Shown here: piece after piece, positions 43,500-57,593 of the stretch
Position numbering within the stretch: position 1 is the first letter of the stretch
Layout: each line of letters starts with the position of its first letter
Origin: Phymorhynchus buccinoides
Taxonomy: Eukaryota > Mollusca > Gastropoda > Neogastropoda > Raphitomidae
Length of the DNA stretch: 64,000 nucleotides
NCBI GenBank assembly: GCA_017654935.2
Contig: CM065693.1
Location: 13,663,224-13,727,223 of the forward strand
Direction of reading: 5' to 3'
Position numbers and translations under genes: made by a program
Notes under the pieces: model-generated
The model's input: the letters and a program-made list of their open reading frames with translations, nothing else
What the model was told of the DNA's origin: nothing
Database searches by the model: none

Positions 43500-45698
43500 T
43501 CAACTGTGAATATTATATAGGCTATGTATACCCTTGCTTTACGCACTAGTATGCAGCTATAGCAGAATCACTGTCTACATGCAGGTGTTTATTTCATTCG
43601 GGTATCAGGGTCTGCATGAATACAGTGAATGCAATCAGTAGGATTCTATCAGGTGTTATGTACACAGTAGTATTTCATCAGATTCATGCTTCACAAAAGT
43701 CACAGTTGGGTAGCAATACGAATGAACATGAATGTTTTGAGAAGGACCTTAAAGACTCAGTGACGCACCACGATTAAGTCCCTTGGTTTTTTTCTGGGTA
43801 GCTGTGACCCACATACAAATGCCCCCAAGTTCAAATTGAGGGCTGCTCTTTAAAATGATGTGTCGGTTTCAATTTGGGGCCATTTATATGGGAGTCAGAC
43901 TTGGTCAAAACAAGATTTCTTTTCAGCTATAAGAGGGAAAACACGTGAAACCCGTGATTTTGACACGTGATCTGGTGGATCTTTAAAGAGGCTCGGCTAC
44001 ACTGCATACGATTCGATTCACTACGATCCGATTTTGACGTTTGTGAGGCAGGATTGAAGTAAAATTCTACTGTCTAAATAAATCTGATGAAATCCTACTA
44101 GCTATGTTCACTATTATTTGTAGTCTCCTGTACACGAATCTGATAAAATATCTCATTTTTGTGTATAGAGTATTTTATGTGATTGGTTTAAACAAATCTT
44201 TAATATTTCCAAACAATACATATAACAGAAAGCAAAAGAGACCATCAACAAACAAGCTAGCGCTTATAGCGTGCTCCTGAAATATTTCATAAACAATATT
44301 TGGTGAATGACGGACTGTGTAAGTACAATAATACATCATTTATGCATGATAATTGAGCAAAAGAAAAGGCCACAAAAAAATCAAACAGTTTTATTTGATT
44401 CGCGTAGAACAACCTGTCTATGTGAGTATAGTGTACGAAAATAGCAGTTGTTTTTAGACTGAAGTATTTCACTTGAATCATGATTGACAGACATCGTCAA
44501 AATCGTTTTGGGGGTCACATCGTATGCAGTGTGGCGCCGGTGTCATGAGAAATAAGTACCTACCGTGAAATAAATACCCTTCAAAAGCGCACTAGAGCCA
44601 TTCTTCTTTCATGTGATAAATAAGTCAACTATTATTTAAAATATTCATATTTAAGTGCTCAATCTACACGCAAAGAACCAAGAAATGGAGCGGAAAGGTG
44701 TAAATCTACATTTTTGCCGAGAAATCGATATACAAAGCCATGCCACTTAGCTTGGTATTTTTTTCAAAATTGCGGACGATATAAACAACCATCCGTGCAA
44801 ACAAAAATAAATAATAATAAATATTAGAAAAATATCCCTGACTTCTCAATATTTAGTGATGAATCTTCTGTTCTTCCTGCATGCCACAAGACGCCTCTGG
44901 ATGTATTTAGGGGAGAATCTTTCCCAAAGAGCAAACCATTTGAATGAGGAAAAGAATATTTATTTCATGGGTAAAAATTTTTATGCAACACCGGGGGCTT
45001 AACCCTTCCCCAACTACCGCCAATGTCGCATTTTTGCACACACAGTGATTGAATACCCATGTTATTAAAAGTCTTAAAACGAGTCTTCGATTATCCAATT
45101 ATCTTGGGTTCTTAATTTTGAGAGGTAAGGATAGGCCTTATTTCAAATATATCACAGACGAATCCCCAATATTTCAGACAAAAAATCTTTTCTCTATCCA
45201 TGTAAGTGTAATGGAAAATTGTAGCTTTAAAAAAAATGGCTGGCGGCGAAAGGGTTTAACTGACAATGGTGATGCACCTTCCATGTTTTTTTCAGTGTGT
45301 TCCTTTCCGTTGTCCGCGTGGTGGACTCTGTCAGCCTGGTCACGATCTACATCAACCTGGTTCTCCAGGTAATTATGTAATTAATTAGTAAACTCATCAC
45401 TACATAAATACAGACACATATTAAAATGCTAGAAAAGGTAGGCCTGCGTTCACCTTGGATTTGACCGTGGGATTAAACCGTTTGCGGACGTGCATGAAGT
45501 CTGCATTTGTTTTATAAAAGACGAAGCACTTAATAATAATAATATAATAATAATAATAATACAAATAAGTAGTAATAAAACAAATACAAATAATACTACT
45601 ACTACTACTACTACTACTCACTACTACTACTACTACTACTAATAATAATAATAATAATAATATAATCGCCGTATCGATTATCAATAATATCAAATAAT

Positions 45699-45738
<40 letters not shown>

Positions 45739-46707
45739 TACAATATATAATAATAATCAATGCGTATATTTATAGAGCGCTTAACTCTCCTTTGCAGGGA
45801 GCTCAAAGCGCTGAACAAAGGCCTAAACACTAACATACAGATAAACATACACACATTAAAGACAAGCCAAGAATAAAAGAATAATCAACATGAAGACAAG
45901 TGTAATGGTTATTTATAGAGCGCTTATCTCCCTTTGCAGGGAGCTCAAAGCGCTGAACAAAGGCCTAAACACTAACATACAGACAAACATACACATTAAA
46001 GACAAGGCAAGAATAAAAGAATAATCAACATGAAGACAAGTGTCAATGAATATAAACATTAACAAATAATAATTATAGCAATTAAGTCTCAACATATTTA
46101 TTCAGGAAAACACGATGAACACCACACACTTAATCTCTTGATAGCTGGGAGGGAATTTGAGACAATCGTGCACTTGATGACAAGCCTTTGAAATTTGGCA
46201 TGGTGATCGGCATGGGATTAGTATTTTCAAAAAAACATCGCACACAAATTGTGCTCAGTCCCTAATGACGTCATTTTCCCAAAACAAATCCAATATGGCC
46301 GCCTCCGATGGGGGGAATGGATCAAATCAAAGTACTTTTTTGTTTACAGCATCAGGCTTACGAAAAGTAACTTTTTCTTATGGATAATATTTTGTGCAAC
46401 TGGCATCTAGGATCCATTAGATGTTTGGATGTGATTTTTAATGTCGTTTTGGTTTCAAATTGTAATGTTTCTGGATGCAGCTAATAGATGAACAGACCCA
46501 GGGAGGACAGAGGACTGATATTGCACTGAAGGTACTACACAAGTCAAATTTGGTTCCAAGTGATTGGTGTGAATATCAAGAAAGTGCTTGATTCTGTTTA
46601 GTTGAAATCTTTTTTTTAGATAACTTACGAGTGAGAATAGAGGCATGGTACGACCAAGAAAGATTGTTGTCAACCCCCAGAACCAAGTATAGTATGCGAG
46701 AGAGAGA

Positions 46708-46756
<49 letters not shown>

Positions 46757-49700
46757 CGAGAGAGAGAGATGAGAGTTCGGAGAGAAGGAGAGATGAGAGA
46801 GTGAGAGAGAGAGAGAGGAGAGAGAGAGAGACTCATGTCCTCTCTCTCTCTCTCTCCCCAACAATGGCCATCACTATGTTATAACCCACGTGTGCTTAGC
46901 GCCGCCGCCGGGCAGTGAAAGGAGCGAGCTAAGTCGCCCATCGCCCTTCATCTGTGCGTGCAGAGCCTGGGCAGCAGTTCCTTCGAGGTGTTCCACACTC
47001 TGCCCTCCTGCGTGACTATCATGATGGTGTCCCAGATCGCTGGGAACATGTGTCTCCCTGGATCATGGTGGTCTTCGCTTTGGACAGGTATGTGGAAAAC
47101 GGCCCGACTACACTGCATACGATTCGATTCACTACGTTCCGATATTGACGTTTGTGAGGCATGATTGACGTGAAAATTTACAGTGTAAATAAATATGATA
47201 AAATCCGACTAGCTATGCTTCGATGGCTTAGAGTCAAAACGGACTATATTTAGTGTAGTCCATTGACTTATTAATTATTGATGATATTGCAAAAACTAAG
47301 AACTTGTATTAAAAAAAAGACTACAAATAATATTAAATTGGGATTATGCTTTTTATATTTCTGCAGTATTTTTTTAATACAAGTTATTAGTTTTTCGCAA
47401 TAAGTTCAATAATACGTCAACTGGCTATCTAAAGATAGTCCGCTTTTTTGACTCCAAGCCATCGGACTTTACTCTATGTTTAAGTCTCCCATAGAGTATA
47501 AAAGTGTTTCACGTGAATCGTGACTCGCAGACATCGTCACAATCGTATCCTATTGTGGTCAAATCGTGTGCAGTGTGGCGCCGGCTGCATATGAACACAG
47601 TACGTTAGCATTTTACATGATTTTGTACACTGCTAACGGTCAAAATACACATCTTAATTTGTTTGTTTACTCCCCATGGCAACACAGTGTTAAACCCGTC
47701 TCACACTATCCAACCTTCTTAGTTGGAAGAAAATACAATTTTTGAACTCTATTCATTTTTGCTGTTGTTGACTTTTACTAACAACTTTTCTGTTCAACCA
47801 ATAAACACCAAACAAAAATGATGACTGATTACATGGGTGCAACTCCCAAAAATAAAATAAAAACCTGAAAGGCAGGGGTCCAGGGACCCATGGCCCCGGC
47901 AGGACAGCTAAAATGAGAGACAGAGACAGTTTGAGTCCGATAAGCCTTGTAAAATTATTACATTGCCTTTGTAAACTTCCAAGATAGAACAACTAAGTTC
48001 AAAAACACCCCCAAATCGCTTGTGGTCAATTTTTGGGGGATGAATTAAAACAAGCGCGAAATCGCAATAGTTTGTGGCACGCGGTCTATTTTTACCACTC
48101 CAATCATGAGTCACCTCCCCTGGCTTTTCAATAATTTTAATCTGTAAACCAGAATGGTTTATCTCTGCACCATTTCGTAACTTTTTATATTTTTTGGAAA
48201 ACATTTAAAACTATGTATCCTACTTATACTCATCGAAAGAAGCACCGCATACTCGTCGTGTCTGTTGTAGTGTCTGTATTACGTATGTTTATTATTTTGT
48301 ACGCTTTTTAAAATACATCATTTTAAAGAGCGCCTCAGTCAATTTGAAGTGTAGCCTCGATTTGAAGTGCCACAATTTTGTCAAAATGTGCGACAATATT
48401 GGACGACAGACCGACCGACAGACAGACAGCCAGACCGACAAAGTGAGTTATAGGTAAAAACACCTGGAAGTTCAGTTTCTGGTAAAATTAAAAATACTGA
48501 AATCAGTGTAAAAGCTGCAAGAGTAGCATCCGTGCTATTACTAAACAAACTTTGCTTTTCAACCAATAATAACAACAACCTCTATTCAGTTTTCTTGTTG
48601 TGGTCATATGCGATCTTCAGCAGCAGACTGGTATGGGCTGTATTCCCACACCTGCCTGAATGAGTTGGAAGGTAATGGCGCAGCCGTCAATTCTTTCCGA
48701 CCTGGTTGGAAGGGTTTCATCTGACCAAAATTGACATGTGTGATTTATGCTCTGTCAAAAGAAAGGAAAACTGGAAAGATCGCAGCCATTTTCATCCGAC
48801 TTGGTTGGATAGTGTGAGGCGGTTTTTAATACTACAATGGAGCCTCCATTTAAGACCTCGAAAAAGCATCCAAATTAAAGTCTCAAGTGGGAGGGAGTTG
48901 CATAAGGGAGGTAATTTTAATACTTACAAAGAAGGGCAATGTCTTAGAGAAGTAGGTTATAAGTGGTAGGGAGATTTATAAGGGTGGGGTCTTATACAGG
49001 AGGTTCCACTGTAGTAAAGATGTCACTGAATGAATAAAGGAAAGCCTTCTTTACTTGTTAATAACAAAAAAAACAAAAGCAAGACTGATAATTCTTTTAA
49101 AACAACTATCATCTTTATTCACATATAATAATTATTTTGTTTTTCATTGTTGAAGAATTATCCCTGTAAATGCATGTTATTGTATGTATATGAAGAAGGA
49201 ATACAAAATGTTCCTTACCAACAAGAAGTTAAGGTGTGTGCAGACGTTAACAACATTCACAAAATATCACGAGATCATTTTCCCCACGGCAACGCAACGA
49301 GTTGTAAGTCATATTATGAGTGGCCTAACGCTGTGTTGCCATGGGGAAATGAGAGATATTCCTGTGTTGCCATGGGGAAATAGAGATATTCACTGTGTTG
49401 CCATGGGGGAAATAGATATATTCTGTGAATATTGTCAACGCGTACAATAGACCTTTACTACCTCGTGGGGGAGAGACATGACGAATTTGTGCCTTTCTTT
49501 TCTCGGTCCTCAGATTCATTGCCATAGTGTTTCCTCTGAAGAGGAAGGTGTTCTGCACTTTGCGGAACGCTCGCATCATCTGCGCCGTGGTGTTCGGGCT
49601 GTGCCTGGTCCAGCAGGTGCCCTCCGCCTTCGGAGCCGAGCTGGTGGACTTCCGGGACCATCACATGTGCGCTCAGACCATCGACAGGATTTCAACCTGG

Positions 49701-51236
49701 CTGATTGCGTCCACCTTCCTCAACAAGTCTCTGCCCTGCCTCATCCTGCTCTACCTCAACACCCACTCGCTGATCGCTGTCCAGCGGGGGTTGAAGAACA
49801 GGTACTGTACTCGTGAGTGCGTCTTAAACAGTTAATACAGGTAGTAACAAGCAGATTAGCATATTAAACAGCCAATCGTATTGGCTGTTTATGATGATTT
49901 ACATGTTAATGCCATTGGCTGTTTATTGCTCATTTACATGCTATTACCCGTGTTACTAATCGTATTAGCGGTTTATGCTAATTTGCATGTTAATGCTAAT
50001 TTACATGTTAATATATGCCATTGGCTGTTTTTTGCTAATTTACATGTTACTACCCGTGTTACTAATCGTATTTGCTGTATATACTAATCTACATCTTAAT
50101 GCCATTGGCTGTTTTTGCTAATTTACATGCTACTACCTGTGTTACTAATCGCATTGTCTGTTTATGATAATTTACATGTTAATGCCATTGGTTGTTCATG
50201 ATAATTTACATGTTAATGCTATTGGCTGTTTTTGCTCATTTACATGCTACTACACCCGTGTTCTCCCCCGCGGGCTTCCGCTTTGTCGTGGTGGGGGAGC
50301 TTTAAACTAAGAGAAGCCCCTCATCCCCATTTTTCATTCTCTCTATCCTCATTTACAATTTATGACATGCCAGTTTTTTTTTTATTGTTCACTGGCTTCC
50401 ACGACGTGAGACCTTACGCACTTGAGTGGACACATGTTGCCCATTCCCCCATTGCTTATTTGCTTACATGGCCTTTATTATTTTTATTTATTTTTACTAG
50501 GATGTGTTTGTTATCCTTTTTTACTTTTTTTGTTTTTACCTGGATCCGAAAAGTAGAGTAGAGTGGTTCAACGTTTCCAGCACTGTGTGAAATTATGAGC
50601 TATAGGGTACAATGATGAACATGCCATGTCGTTAATTGTACCATTTTTTATTTTTTTCTCTCAGGTTTGGGGACATTGTTAAGAATCATTGATGTGGTAT
50701 TTTGTTATACGTGGTCGAACATTACGCGGTGACAGTCCTGAGATAACAATAGCTGTTGACGGGACTATAACAGACTAACTAATTAACTAGTGCCCGTGCT
50801 GTTTAACACGCTCTCGTGATTACTCTACCAGGTGACAATATTCACATTTCTGTCCCTAGGGGAGATGATCCGTTGACTGTTCCGTTACAAATATTATATC
50901 TCCTAGAGAGAATTGACAATGGTTTAATTGTATATAGGCCTGTGACCCGTTACAATGTTATAGTAACAAAAGCAAAAATCGAAAAGCACATGGAATCAAT
51001 TATCATATAAGTAAATGAATACATACATGCATGCATACACACACACGCATGTACTCACATGTGCATGAACGCATGCATATATACATACATACATACATGC
51101 ATACATACATGCTTACATGCATGCATACATAGCATACATACATACATACATACATACATACATACATACATACATACATACATACATACATACATGCATG
51201 CATGCATGCATGCATCCGGCATGATACATACATACA

Positions 51237-51269
<33 letters not shown>

Positions 51270-51341
51270 TACATGCATGCATGCATGCATGCATACATAC
51301 ATACATACATACATACATACATACATACATACATACATACA

Positions 51342-51374
<33 letters not shown>

Positions 51375-54304
51375 GCATACATACATACATACATACATCG
51401 ACATACATACAATACATACATACATACATACATACATATATGCATGCATACATACATACATGCATACGTACATACATACATACGTACATACATACATACA
51501 TACATACATACATACATACATACATACATACTGTAAGCCTACCCACTTCTTAGTTGGGAACACAGTGAGTGATTATCTTGTCCAGAGTATTTATTTTGTC
51601 AGGATGAGAGCGTGCCAAGGCGTAATCAGTATCTGTTTGGGTGCGATGTAGGTGCTTAGGTTCTGGACAATACACAACACAGCTAAACAACAATATTTAC
51701 GAACAGTGACGAGACAACAGATGAACAACAAGAACTGGACTTTTCACAACATGGAACGTCCAAACAAAAGAGGAGCAAGGGAAGAATAAACAAAGAAAAT
51801 CTCCCAGACAATTAAATAAGCCCAGTCAGCTTTTATAGGTTTCCTTCTTTGAATCATCTTTTATCTCTTTTATTTCGTCTTCACAATCAAATAATCATGG
51901 CAATCAAGCAAGCACAGAGAGGAGCAGTTAATTTCAATTCTCATCACACACACGTTTCTCTGACTCCATTATTTATTTTGTTAAATGTCATTTGTGTAAA
52001 GCTTATGGAAACCCAACTAGTAACAATTGCCAATGAACAAGAACAGTAGCAACCCGGCAAAAACAAAACAAATGAATAACTGGTCTATTTACAAATTTGG
52101 ATTAATCCTTGAATTCTTGTTTAAGTTTGAATTAGTTTTTACTAGGCCCAAACCAAAAATAATGATGGTGGATTAGTTAGGGACATTCAGTTACTGATTA
52201 GATTGTGGATGAATTTAGGATCTTGAAACTAGCAGAATAAGCATGGCCCTAGCATGAATTTCAATGGTGCCACTAAGTTATGTATTTAGTCTAAGAATGA
52301 TTTATAAAAGTGTCTTACTCGACTAATTTGCTCTAAAATGGCACTGAACGTATAGGCTAGCAAGCTAGTAGATCCCAGAAAAAGCTATCCGAATCCGCTA
52401 CCTGTCCGGGTTTTTATAGTCAATGGTAACACTCGACCAATGAGAATCGAGCAGGGTAGGCTCGACCAATCATAATCGAGCAAGATGATTTCCAATATGG
52501 CTAGGCTTACTGGGCCTTACTGTCGAGTTTAATAGTGAATGAAATTCCAATTTTGCGAAATTATGTGAAAGTGACAGCCGCGTTCGGGATGCAACTGATT
52601 CAACAGAAGGATTCTTTGTGCTTGTGTGTGTGGTGTTTACAAGTCAAACAAAATAATATACTCAAGAAAACATTCAAAGGGTTAACAACGTCTCCAGTAA
52701 AAGAAATGGCGCAACTGTTTTTGCAACAAGGTAAATTCGACCTCCAAATCCCTTTTAATTCACTTTAATGAATCGATAACCATGACTATCAGGACTACAC
52801 GGAAATCAACAATAAGGTGTGAACATATCATCTTTCCAATTGTACAAGATTCCAATCAATTACGGGTAAGCACGGCCTAACAAGTAACACTGTCTAGGGT
52901 TAGGCCTACGTTCTTAAACTAGATCTATCTAAACGTTGTAGGGCCTCAGACCAAGAAATAACACAAGGTGGCTTTCATGCATTCATTGAACCTTTCTGGG
53001 ACAATTAACAATATGCAATCTGTACCAGTCGGGCATTATGGTGAGAATAACAATTGGAAAAACATAAACAAAGCACGTTTATCATGGCTGCCTTGAGCAA
53101 TCACGCATAGGCTGGAAAACGCAACAAGAGCAAAAATGGCTGCCGCCCATAGTGATAACAATAGCAAGTCACTTGAAACAGTGCTTTTTGGCAAAACTGG
53201 CCCACAGCCATTAAGCAAACTGAATGAAAAAGTTAGTTTGATGCTTTAGCTGCAATATGGAATAATATTGGGTATCTGAGTCAGAAACAGATATTGAGAA
53301 AATGGACCATGAATGGAAAGGTTGATTCAACATGGAGGCTTGAGCTAAGTCAAGCAATGAGCACATTTTGAAAATTGTTTAAAAATAAACTGTCTCACTC
53401 ACAATGATGAACTCAAATGAAAAGCAAACTCTAAGTTATCAATGTGACATTGAGTAAGCCTGAAGTGGCTGAGTGAGCTGGAAGTGACATAAAATGAACA
53501 TAAAGTAAACAAACAATATGGCTGCCGTTCATAGTGATAGCAATAGTAAGTCACTTGAAACAGTGTTTTTATGAAAACTGGCTCACAGCCATTAAGTAAA
53601 TTGAATAGAAAGGTTCGTTTGATGCTTTAGCTGTAATAGTAAATAATATTGGGTATATGAGTCAGAAAGATATTGAGAAAATGGGAAGACAATTATGGTG
53701 ACAATGGAGCATGGTGAACTAGGCCAAATCAAAACAAGTCGTCGCACTTTTAAAAAAAAGATGTAACAGTTATCCCATAGAAGATTAGATTGTGTAAGAT
53801 TAGATTGTGTTTGAATGAATCAGTGGGAGGATTTGGCTATAATAATTGATTTGGGGGGATCTTACTAAGCAAGACAGAACTAGATCTAATTCTGTAGTAA
53901 ATTCATTAAGGAGGAAAGGAAAAGAGGAGAAACCAAATGTAGGTGTAATTTAGTTTTGATGATAGATCAGTGGTTGTACCATTTATATAACCATGCTTGA
54001 TGCTAACAATGCATGCATACATACAGGCATAACATACATACATACATACTACATACATACATACATACATACATACATACATACATACATACATACATCG
54101 CATACATACATACATGTACATACATACATACATACGTTACCATACATACATACATACATACATACATACATACATACATACATACCTACATACAGCATAC
54201 AATACATACATACATACATACATACATGCATATACATACAATACATACAATACATACATACATAACTATACATACCTACATACATACATACATACATACA
54301 TACA

Positions 54305-54338
<34 letters not shown>

Positions 54339-54481
54339 CATAAATACATACATACATACATGCACAAATACAAATAATATAACTCTCTCTCTCCTAGAGG
54401 CCCGAACAAGTGATGTGCGTGTCCAGTCAGTTTTCTTTATTGAGGTTAAGATTTCGCTCTGAAGCGGATTATCGCACCAGT

Positions 54482-54569
<88 letters not shown>

Positions 54570-57496
54570 ATGCGCGTGTGTTTGTATATGCGTGCGTGTG
54601 TATGTATGTGTCTGTGTGTGTGCGTGTGTGGCGGGCGGTAAGGGGTGGAACACTAGTCCACCAAGTAGGAGTACACTTCTGTGTCTGTCCATCTTCCATT
54701 TTCCCCCATTGTTAGAATGGCGATGATGAGAAGCGCAGACAGGGCTGCTCCCAATGCCCCCTCCAACACCCAGCCGGCCCCCAGACCCCAAAGACCAGTG
54801 CCCGAGGATCGTCCAGGGGGACAAAGCAGGGAGACGGGGGAGGCTGACTCCACTCAGAGGACGGTGGCCAAGATGTTCAGAGCCCTTCTGACCCTCCCCT
54901 GCTTCACTCTCATCGCCCTCACCCCTGCCACCATTGTCGAAGGCACCCTTGCCGTTCTCATGCAGAATCCTGACATTTTCTTCCAAAAATCAGTAAGGTT
55001 GTTGTTGTTGGTGGTGGTAGTGGTGGTAGTGGGTTTAGCTGTTATTGTTGTGCTTGTTGTTGATGTAGCTGTTGCTGTTGCTGTTGTTGTTGTAAGGTTA
55101 TTTGAATGCAGTGGTCGAATCAACACAACTGGGGTCACAATTTTCTAACCAAAAATCTGTAAGCTTGTTGTGGTGTTGGTGGTGGTGGTGGTGGTGGTGG
55201 TGGTGGTGGTGGTGGTTTTAGCTGTTATTGTTGTGGTTGTTGTTGATGTAGCTGTTGCTGTTGCTGTTGTTGTTGTAAGGTTATTTGAATGCAGTGGTCG
55301 AATCAACACAACTGGGGTCACAATTTTCTAACAAAAATCTGTAAGCTTGTTGTTGGTGTTGTTGTTGGTGGTGGTGGTGGTGGAGGGTTTAACTGTTATT
55401 GTTGTGGTTGTTGTTGATGTAGCTGTTGCTGTTGTTGTTGTAAGGTTATTTGAATACAGTGGTCGAATCAACACAACTGGGGTCACAATTTTCTAACAAA
55501 AATCTGTAAGCTTGTTGTTGGTGTTGTTGTTGGTGGTGGTGTGGTGGTGGAGGGTTTAACTGTTATTGTTGTGGTTGTTGTTGATGTAGCTGTTGCTGTT
55601 GTTGTTGTAAGGTTATTTGAATGCAGTGGTCGAATCAACACAACTGGGGTCACAATTTTCTAACAAAAATCGAAAAGCTTGTTGTTGGTGTTGTTGTTGG
55701 TGGTGGAGGGTTTAGCTGTTATTGTTGTGGTTGTTGTTGATGTAGCTGTTGCTGTTGTTGTTGTAAGGTTATTTGAATACAGTGGTCGAATCAACACAAC
55801 TGGGGTCACAATTTTCTAAAAAAAATCGGTAAGCTTGTTGTTGGTGTTGTTGGTGGTGGTGGAGGGTTTAGCTGTTATTGTTGTGGTTGTTGTTGATGTA
55901 GCTGTTGCTGTTGTTGTTGTAAGGTTATTTGAATACAGTGGTCGAATCAACACAACTGGGGTCACAATTTTCTAACAAAAATCGGTAAGCTTGTTGTTGG
56001 TGTTGTTGGTGGTGGTAGAGGGTTTAGCTGTTATTGTTGTGGTTGTTGTTGATGTAGCTGTTGATGTTGTTGTTGTAATGTTATTTGAATACAGTGGTCG
56101 AATCAATACAACTGGGGTCACAATTTTCTAACAAAAATCGGTAAGCTTGTTGTGGTGTGTGGTGGTGTGGTGGTGGTGGTGGTGGTGGTGATGGGTTTAG
56201 GTATTATTGTTGTGGCTGTTGTTGATGTAGCTGTTGCTGTTGTTATTTTTGTTGTTGTAAGGTTATTTGAATACAGTGGTCGAATCAACACAATTTGGAT
56301 CACAGCAAGCAGTTCGAAACTGTCTCCCTTTTACAGATGTTTTTTATGTTTCATTTTCCAAGTCTCTTTTCTTTATTAACTTTTCTTCAGTTGACACCGA
56401 ATAATACAGGGATGTTTGAATAAAACCTACTTACTGTTTTCGGCAGTTGGCCAACTGTTTTAGCTCATCCGTTTGTAAAATAAACGGGCAATGTTACTGT
56501 CACATCTACGCTGTTGTTGTTTCTATTCATTTAAGTCAAAGACTCTAAAAGGGTAAGATGGCCTACTTAAGAGTTATGGCGAGCCGGGCTGATAGAGTTA
56601 TCGTTAGTGGGGTAGTTACACCATTCACAATGGCGGCTATCCAAAGTATAACTGACTCATGAAAAGATAACTCTCAGGTTTGAAAAAAAGACTTATGTAA
56701 CCTAAATGTGTCACGTTTAAAAGGGACATAACCAGTGTTTCTGTCCTCACTACTCATATAGGCAAAAGGGACCGGATGTTAGTCTTTTCTTTTCAGTGTC
56801 TTTGCTTAAGTCTTAAACAAAATAATACAGTGAGACGAAATGTCACCCCGGACATGCATACAAAATATTCTTGTAGCAAACTTGATAGTTAGCGTTCATA
56901 TTTTTCCTTCTGTTAGATGATAAACATGACGCACAGATTGTTCACCTCGGAAATGTACTGTATGTGACTATTGCCCCACACCTATTGGCCACTGCAAGTA
57001 GGGTTATTAACGCCCTTGACGAAAGAGTTTGATCAGTATCCAAAAGGGCATTCACTCTTGAAAAAGGCAGCCATTAAATGGCCTCAAATAGTGTTATTGG
57101 CGAGAGTTATCCCTTGTTTGGTCAGTACTCAACCATCTTCCCCCACACACCAAGGGCATTCACTTTTGCAAAAGGTGTTCCTTGCAGTGGCCAATAGGAA
57201 AAGGAACTCTTTTTTGCTTGAAGGGGCATCTCGTATGACACTAAACACCACACCACATAATTAAGGCTCTTAATGTCTTGATCACAGAAAAATGTTAAAC
57301 AAAATATTTTTCCCCCTACCATTATGACCAGGCCTCTGGCGCAAAGGCCATCATGCTGGACGCAGAGTTCTACTGCCGGGTGTTCTACACGTCCAGCTTT
57401 GCCTGCAATTTCTACCTGTTCATCGGCACCTCCAAGTCCTACCGCCTCATCGCCCGCAAGATGCTCCGCTGCTGCGTCTCTTCTGGAAGGCCCTGA
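42626..57496 (+). CDS. Receptor 1, second copy (B'/A''), exon 3 frameshifted
   Basis: Model: join(42626..42996, 45296..45368, 46964..47087, 49514..49801, 54716..54992, 57332..57496). Five exons match the minus-strand gene in length and protein. Exon 3 is 124 instead of 122 nt, because ACATGTGTCTCC replaces ACATGTCTCC, which shifts the frame before TM3 ends. Given the many indels elsewhere in this contig, a sequencing or consensus error is more likely than a true null allele. Confidence 0.75.
43045..43275. repeat. (CT)n/(CTGT)n microsatellite, B' copy
   Basis: Counterpart of 26630-26890 with many interruptions. 48 bp after the exon 1 donor. Confidence 0.93.
43991..44540. mobile_element. TIR MITE (ACACTGCATACGAT ends), B' copy
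   Basis: Counterpart of 25392-25933. Confidence 0.62.
44999..45259. mobile_element. TTAA-type MITE, B' copy
   Basis: Counterpart of 24689-24934 with a damaged left end (TTAACCCTTCCCCAACTACCGCC). Ends TGGCGGCGAAAGGGTTTAA. Confidence 0.7.
45296..45368 (+). CDS. Receptor 1 copy 2, exon 2 (TM2)
   Basis: 73 nt between TTTTTTTCAG and GTAATT, identical to 24580-24652. Confidence 0.85.
45535..46040 (-). repeat. Trinucleotide microsatellites and duplicated SINE/LINE tail, B' copy
   Basis: Counterpart of 23911-24420: TAA/CTA runs then two AGAGCGCTTA..GAGCTCAAAGCGCTG units. Confidence 0.75.
46455..46690 (-). pseudogene. LINE RT C-terminal fragment, B' copy
   Basis: Minus strand [29 protein letters not shown]. 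Counterpart of 23265-23500. Confidence 0.55.
46690..46855. repeat. (GA)n microsatellite, B' copy
   Basis: Counterpart of 23155-23256, more interrupted. Confidence 0.92.
46964..47087 (+). CDS. Receptor 1 copy 2, exon 3 with 2-nt insertion
   Basis: Acceptor GTGCAG, donor GTATGT, 124 nt. An extra TG near 47050 breaks the frame between AGNM and the TM3 end. See 22901-23022 for the intact form. Confidence 0.75.
47102..47584. mobile_element. TIR MITE next to exon 3, B' copy
   Basis: Counterpart of 22413-22888, starting about 15 bp after the exon donor. Confidence 0.62.
47694..48826. mobile_element. 1.1-kb TIR element, B' copy
   Basis: CCCGTCTCACACTATCCAACC to GGTTGGATAGTGTGAGGCGG. Counterpart of 21190-22305. 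Confidence 0.62.
48833..49013. mobile_element. TA-flanked CAGTGGAACC MITE, B' copy
   Basis: Counterpart of 21000-21181. Confidence 0.68.
49325..49430. repeat. 31-bp tandem repeat with GTTGCCATGG, B' copy
   Basis: Three units of TGTTGCCATGGGGAAAT.GAGATATTC, about 80 bp before exon 4. Confidence 0.7.
49514..49801 (+). CDS. Receptor 1 copy 2, exon 4
   Basis: Acceptor CTCAG, donor GTACTG, 288 nt, same protein as 20216-20503 (FIAIVFPLK to VQRGLKN). Confidence 0.87.
49855..50262. repeat. Octamer/CCAAT tandem array, B' copy
   Basis: ATTTACAT/ATTTGCAT and GCCATTGGCTGTTT repeats. Counterpart of 19760-20165, starting 53 bp after the exon 4 donor. Confidence 0.7.
51020..51530. repeat. (CATA)n array, B' copy
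   Basis: Counterpart of 18490-18960 with several single-base slips. Confidence 0.96.
53100..53720. repeat. Tandem pair of about 380-bp repeats, B' copy
   Basis: Counterpart of 16303-16900. Confidence 0.75.
54010..54360. repeat. (CATA)n array, B' copy
   Basis: Counterpart of 15661-16015 with slips. Confidence 0.96.
54480..54567. repeat. (TG)n microsatellite, B' copy
   Basis: Counterpart of 15455-15545. Confidence 0.95.
54716..54992 (+). CDS. Receptor 1 copy 2, exon 5
   Basis: Acceptor ATTGTTAG, donor GTAAGG, 277 nt, same protein as 15035-15311. Confidence 0.85.
54993..56303 (+). repeat. Intron 5 minisatellite, B' copy
   Basis: Begins at the exon 5 donor. Successive unit ends read AAAATCTGTAAGC, AAAATCTGTAAGC, AAAATCGAAAAGC, AAAATCGGTAAGC and so on, so most but not all units keep the GTAAG core. 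Confidence 0.9.
57332..57496 (+). CDS. Receptor 1 copy 2, exon 6 (TM7)
   Basis: Acceptor GACCAG, 165 nt, TGA at 57494-57496. Same protein as 377-541 and 12548-12712. Confidence 0.85.
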   Translation, partial: ASGAKAIMLDAEFYCRVFYTSSFACNFYLFIGTSKSYRLIARKMLRCCVSSGRP

Positions 57497-57593
57497 CACG
57501 AGAGCTAGAGCCACAGCCTGCTTTGACTGGCTGCAGTGCCTTTGCCAAGCAAGCTATAGCGAGAACAGAATGTGCTGAGCATTGGTGTAAATG

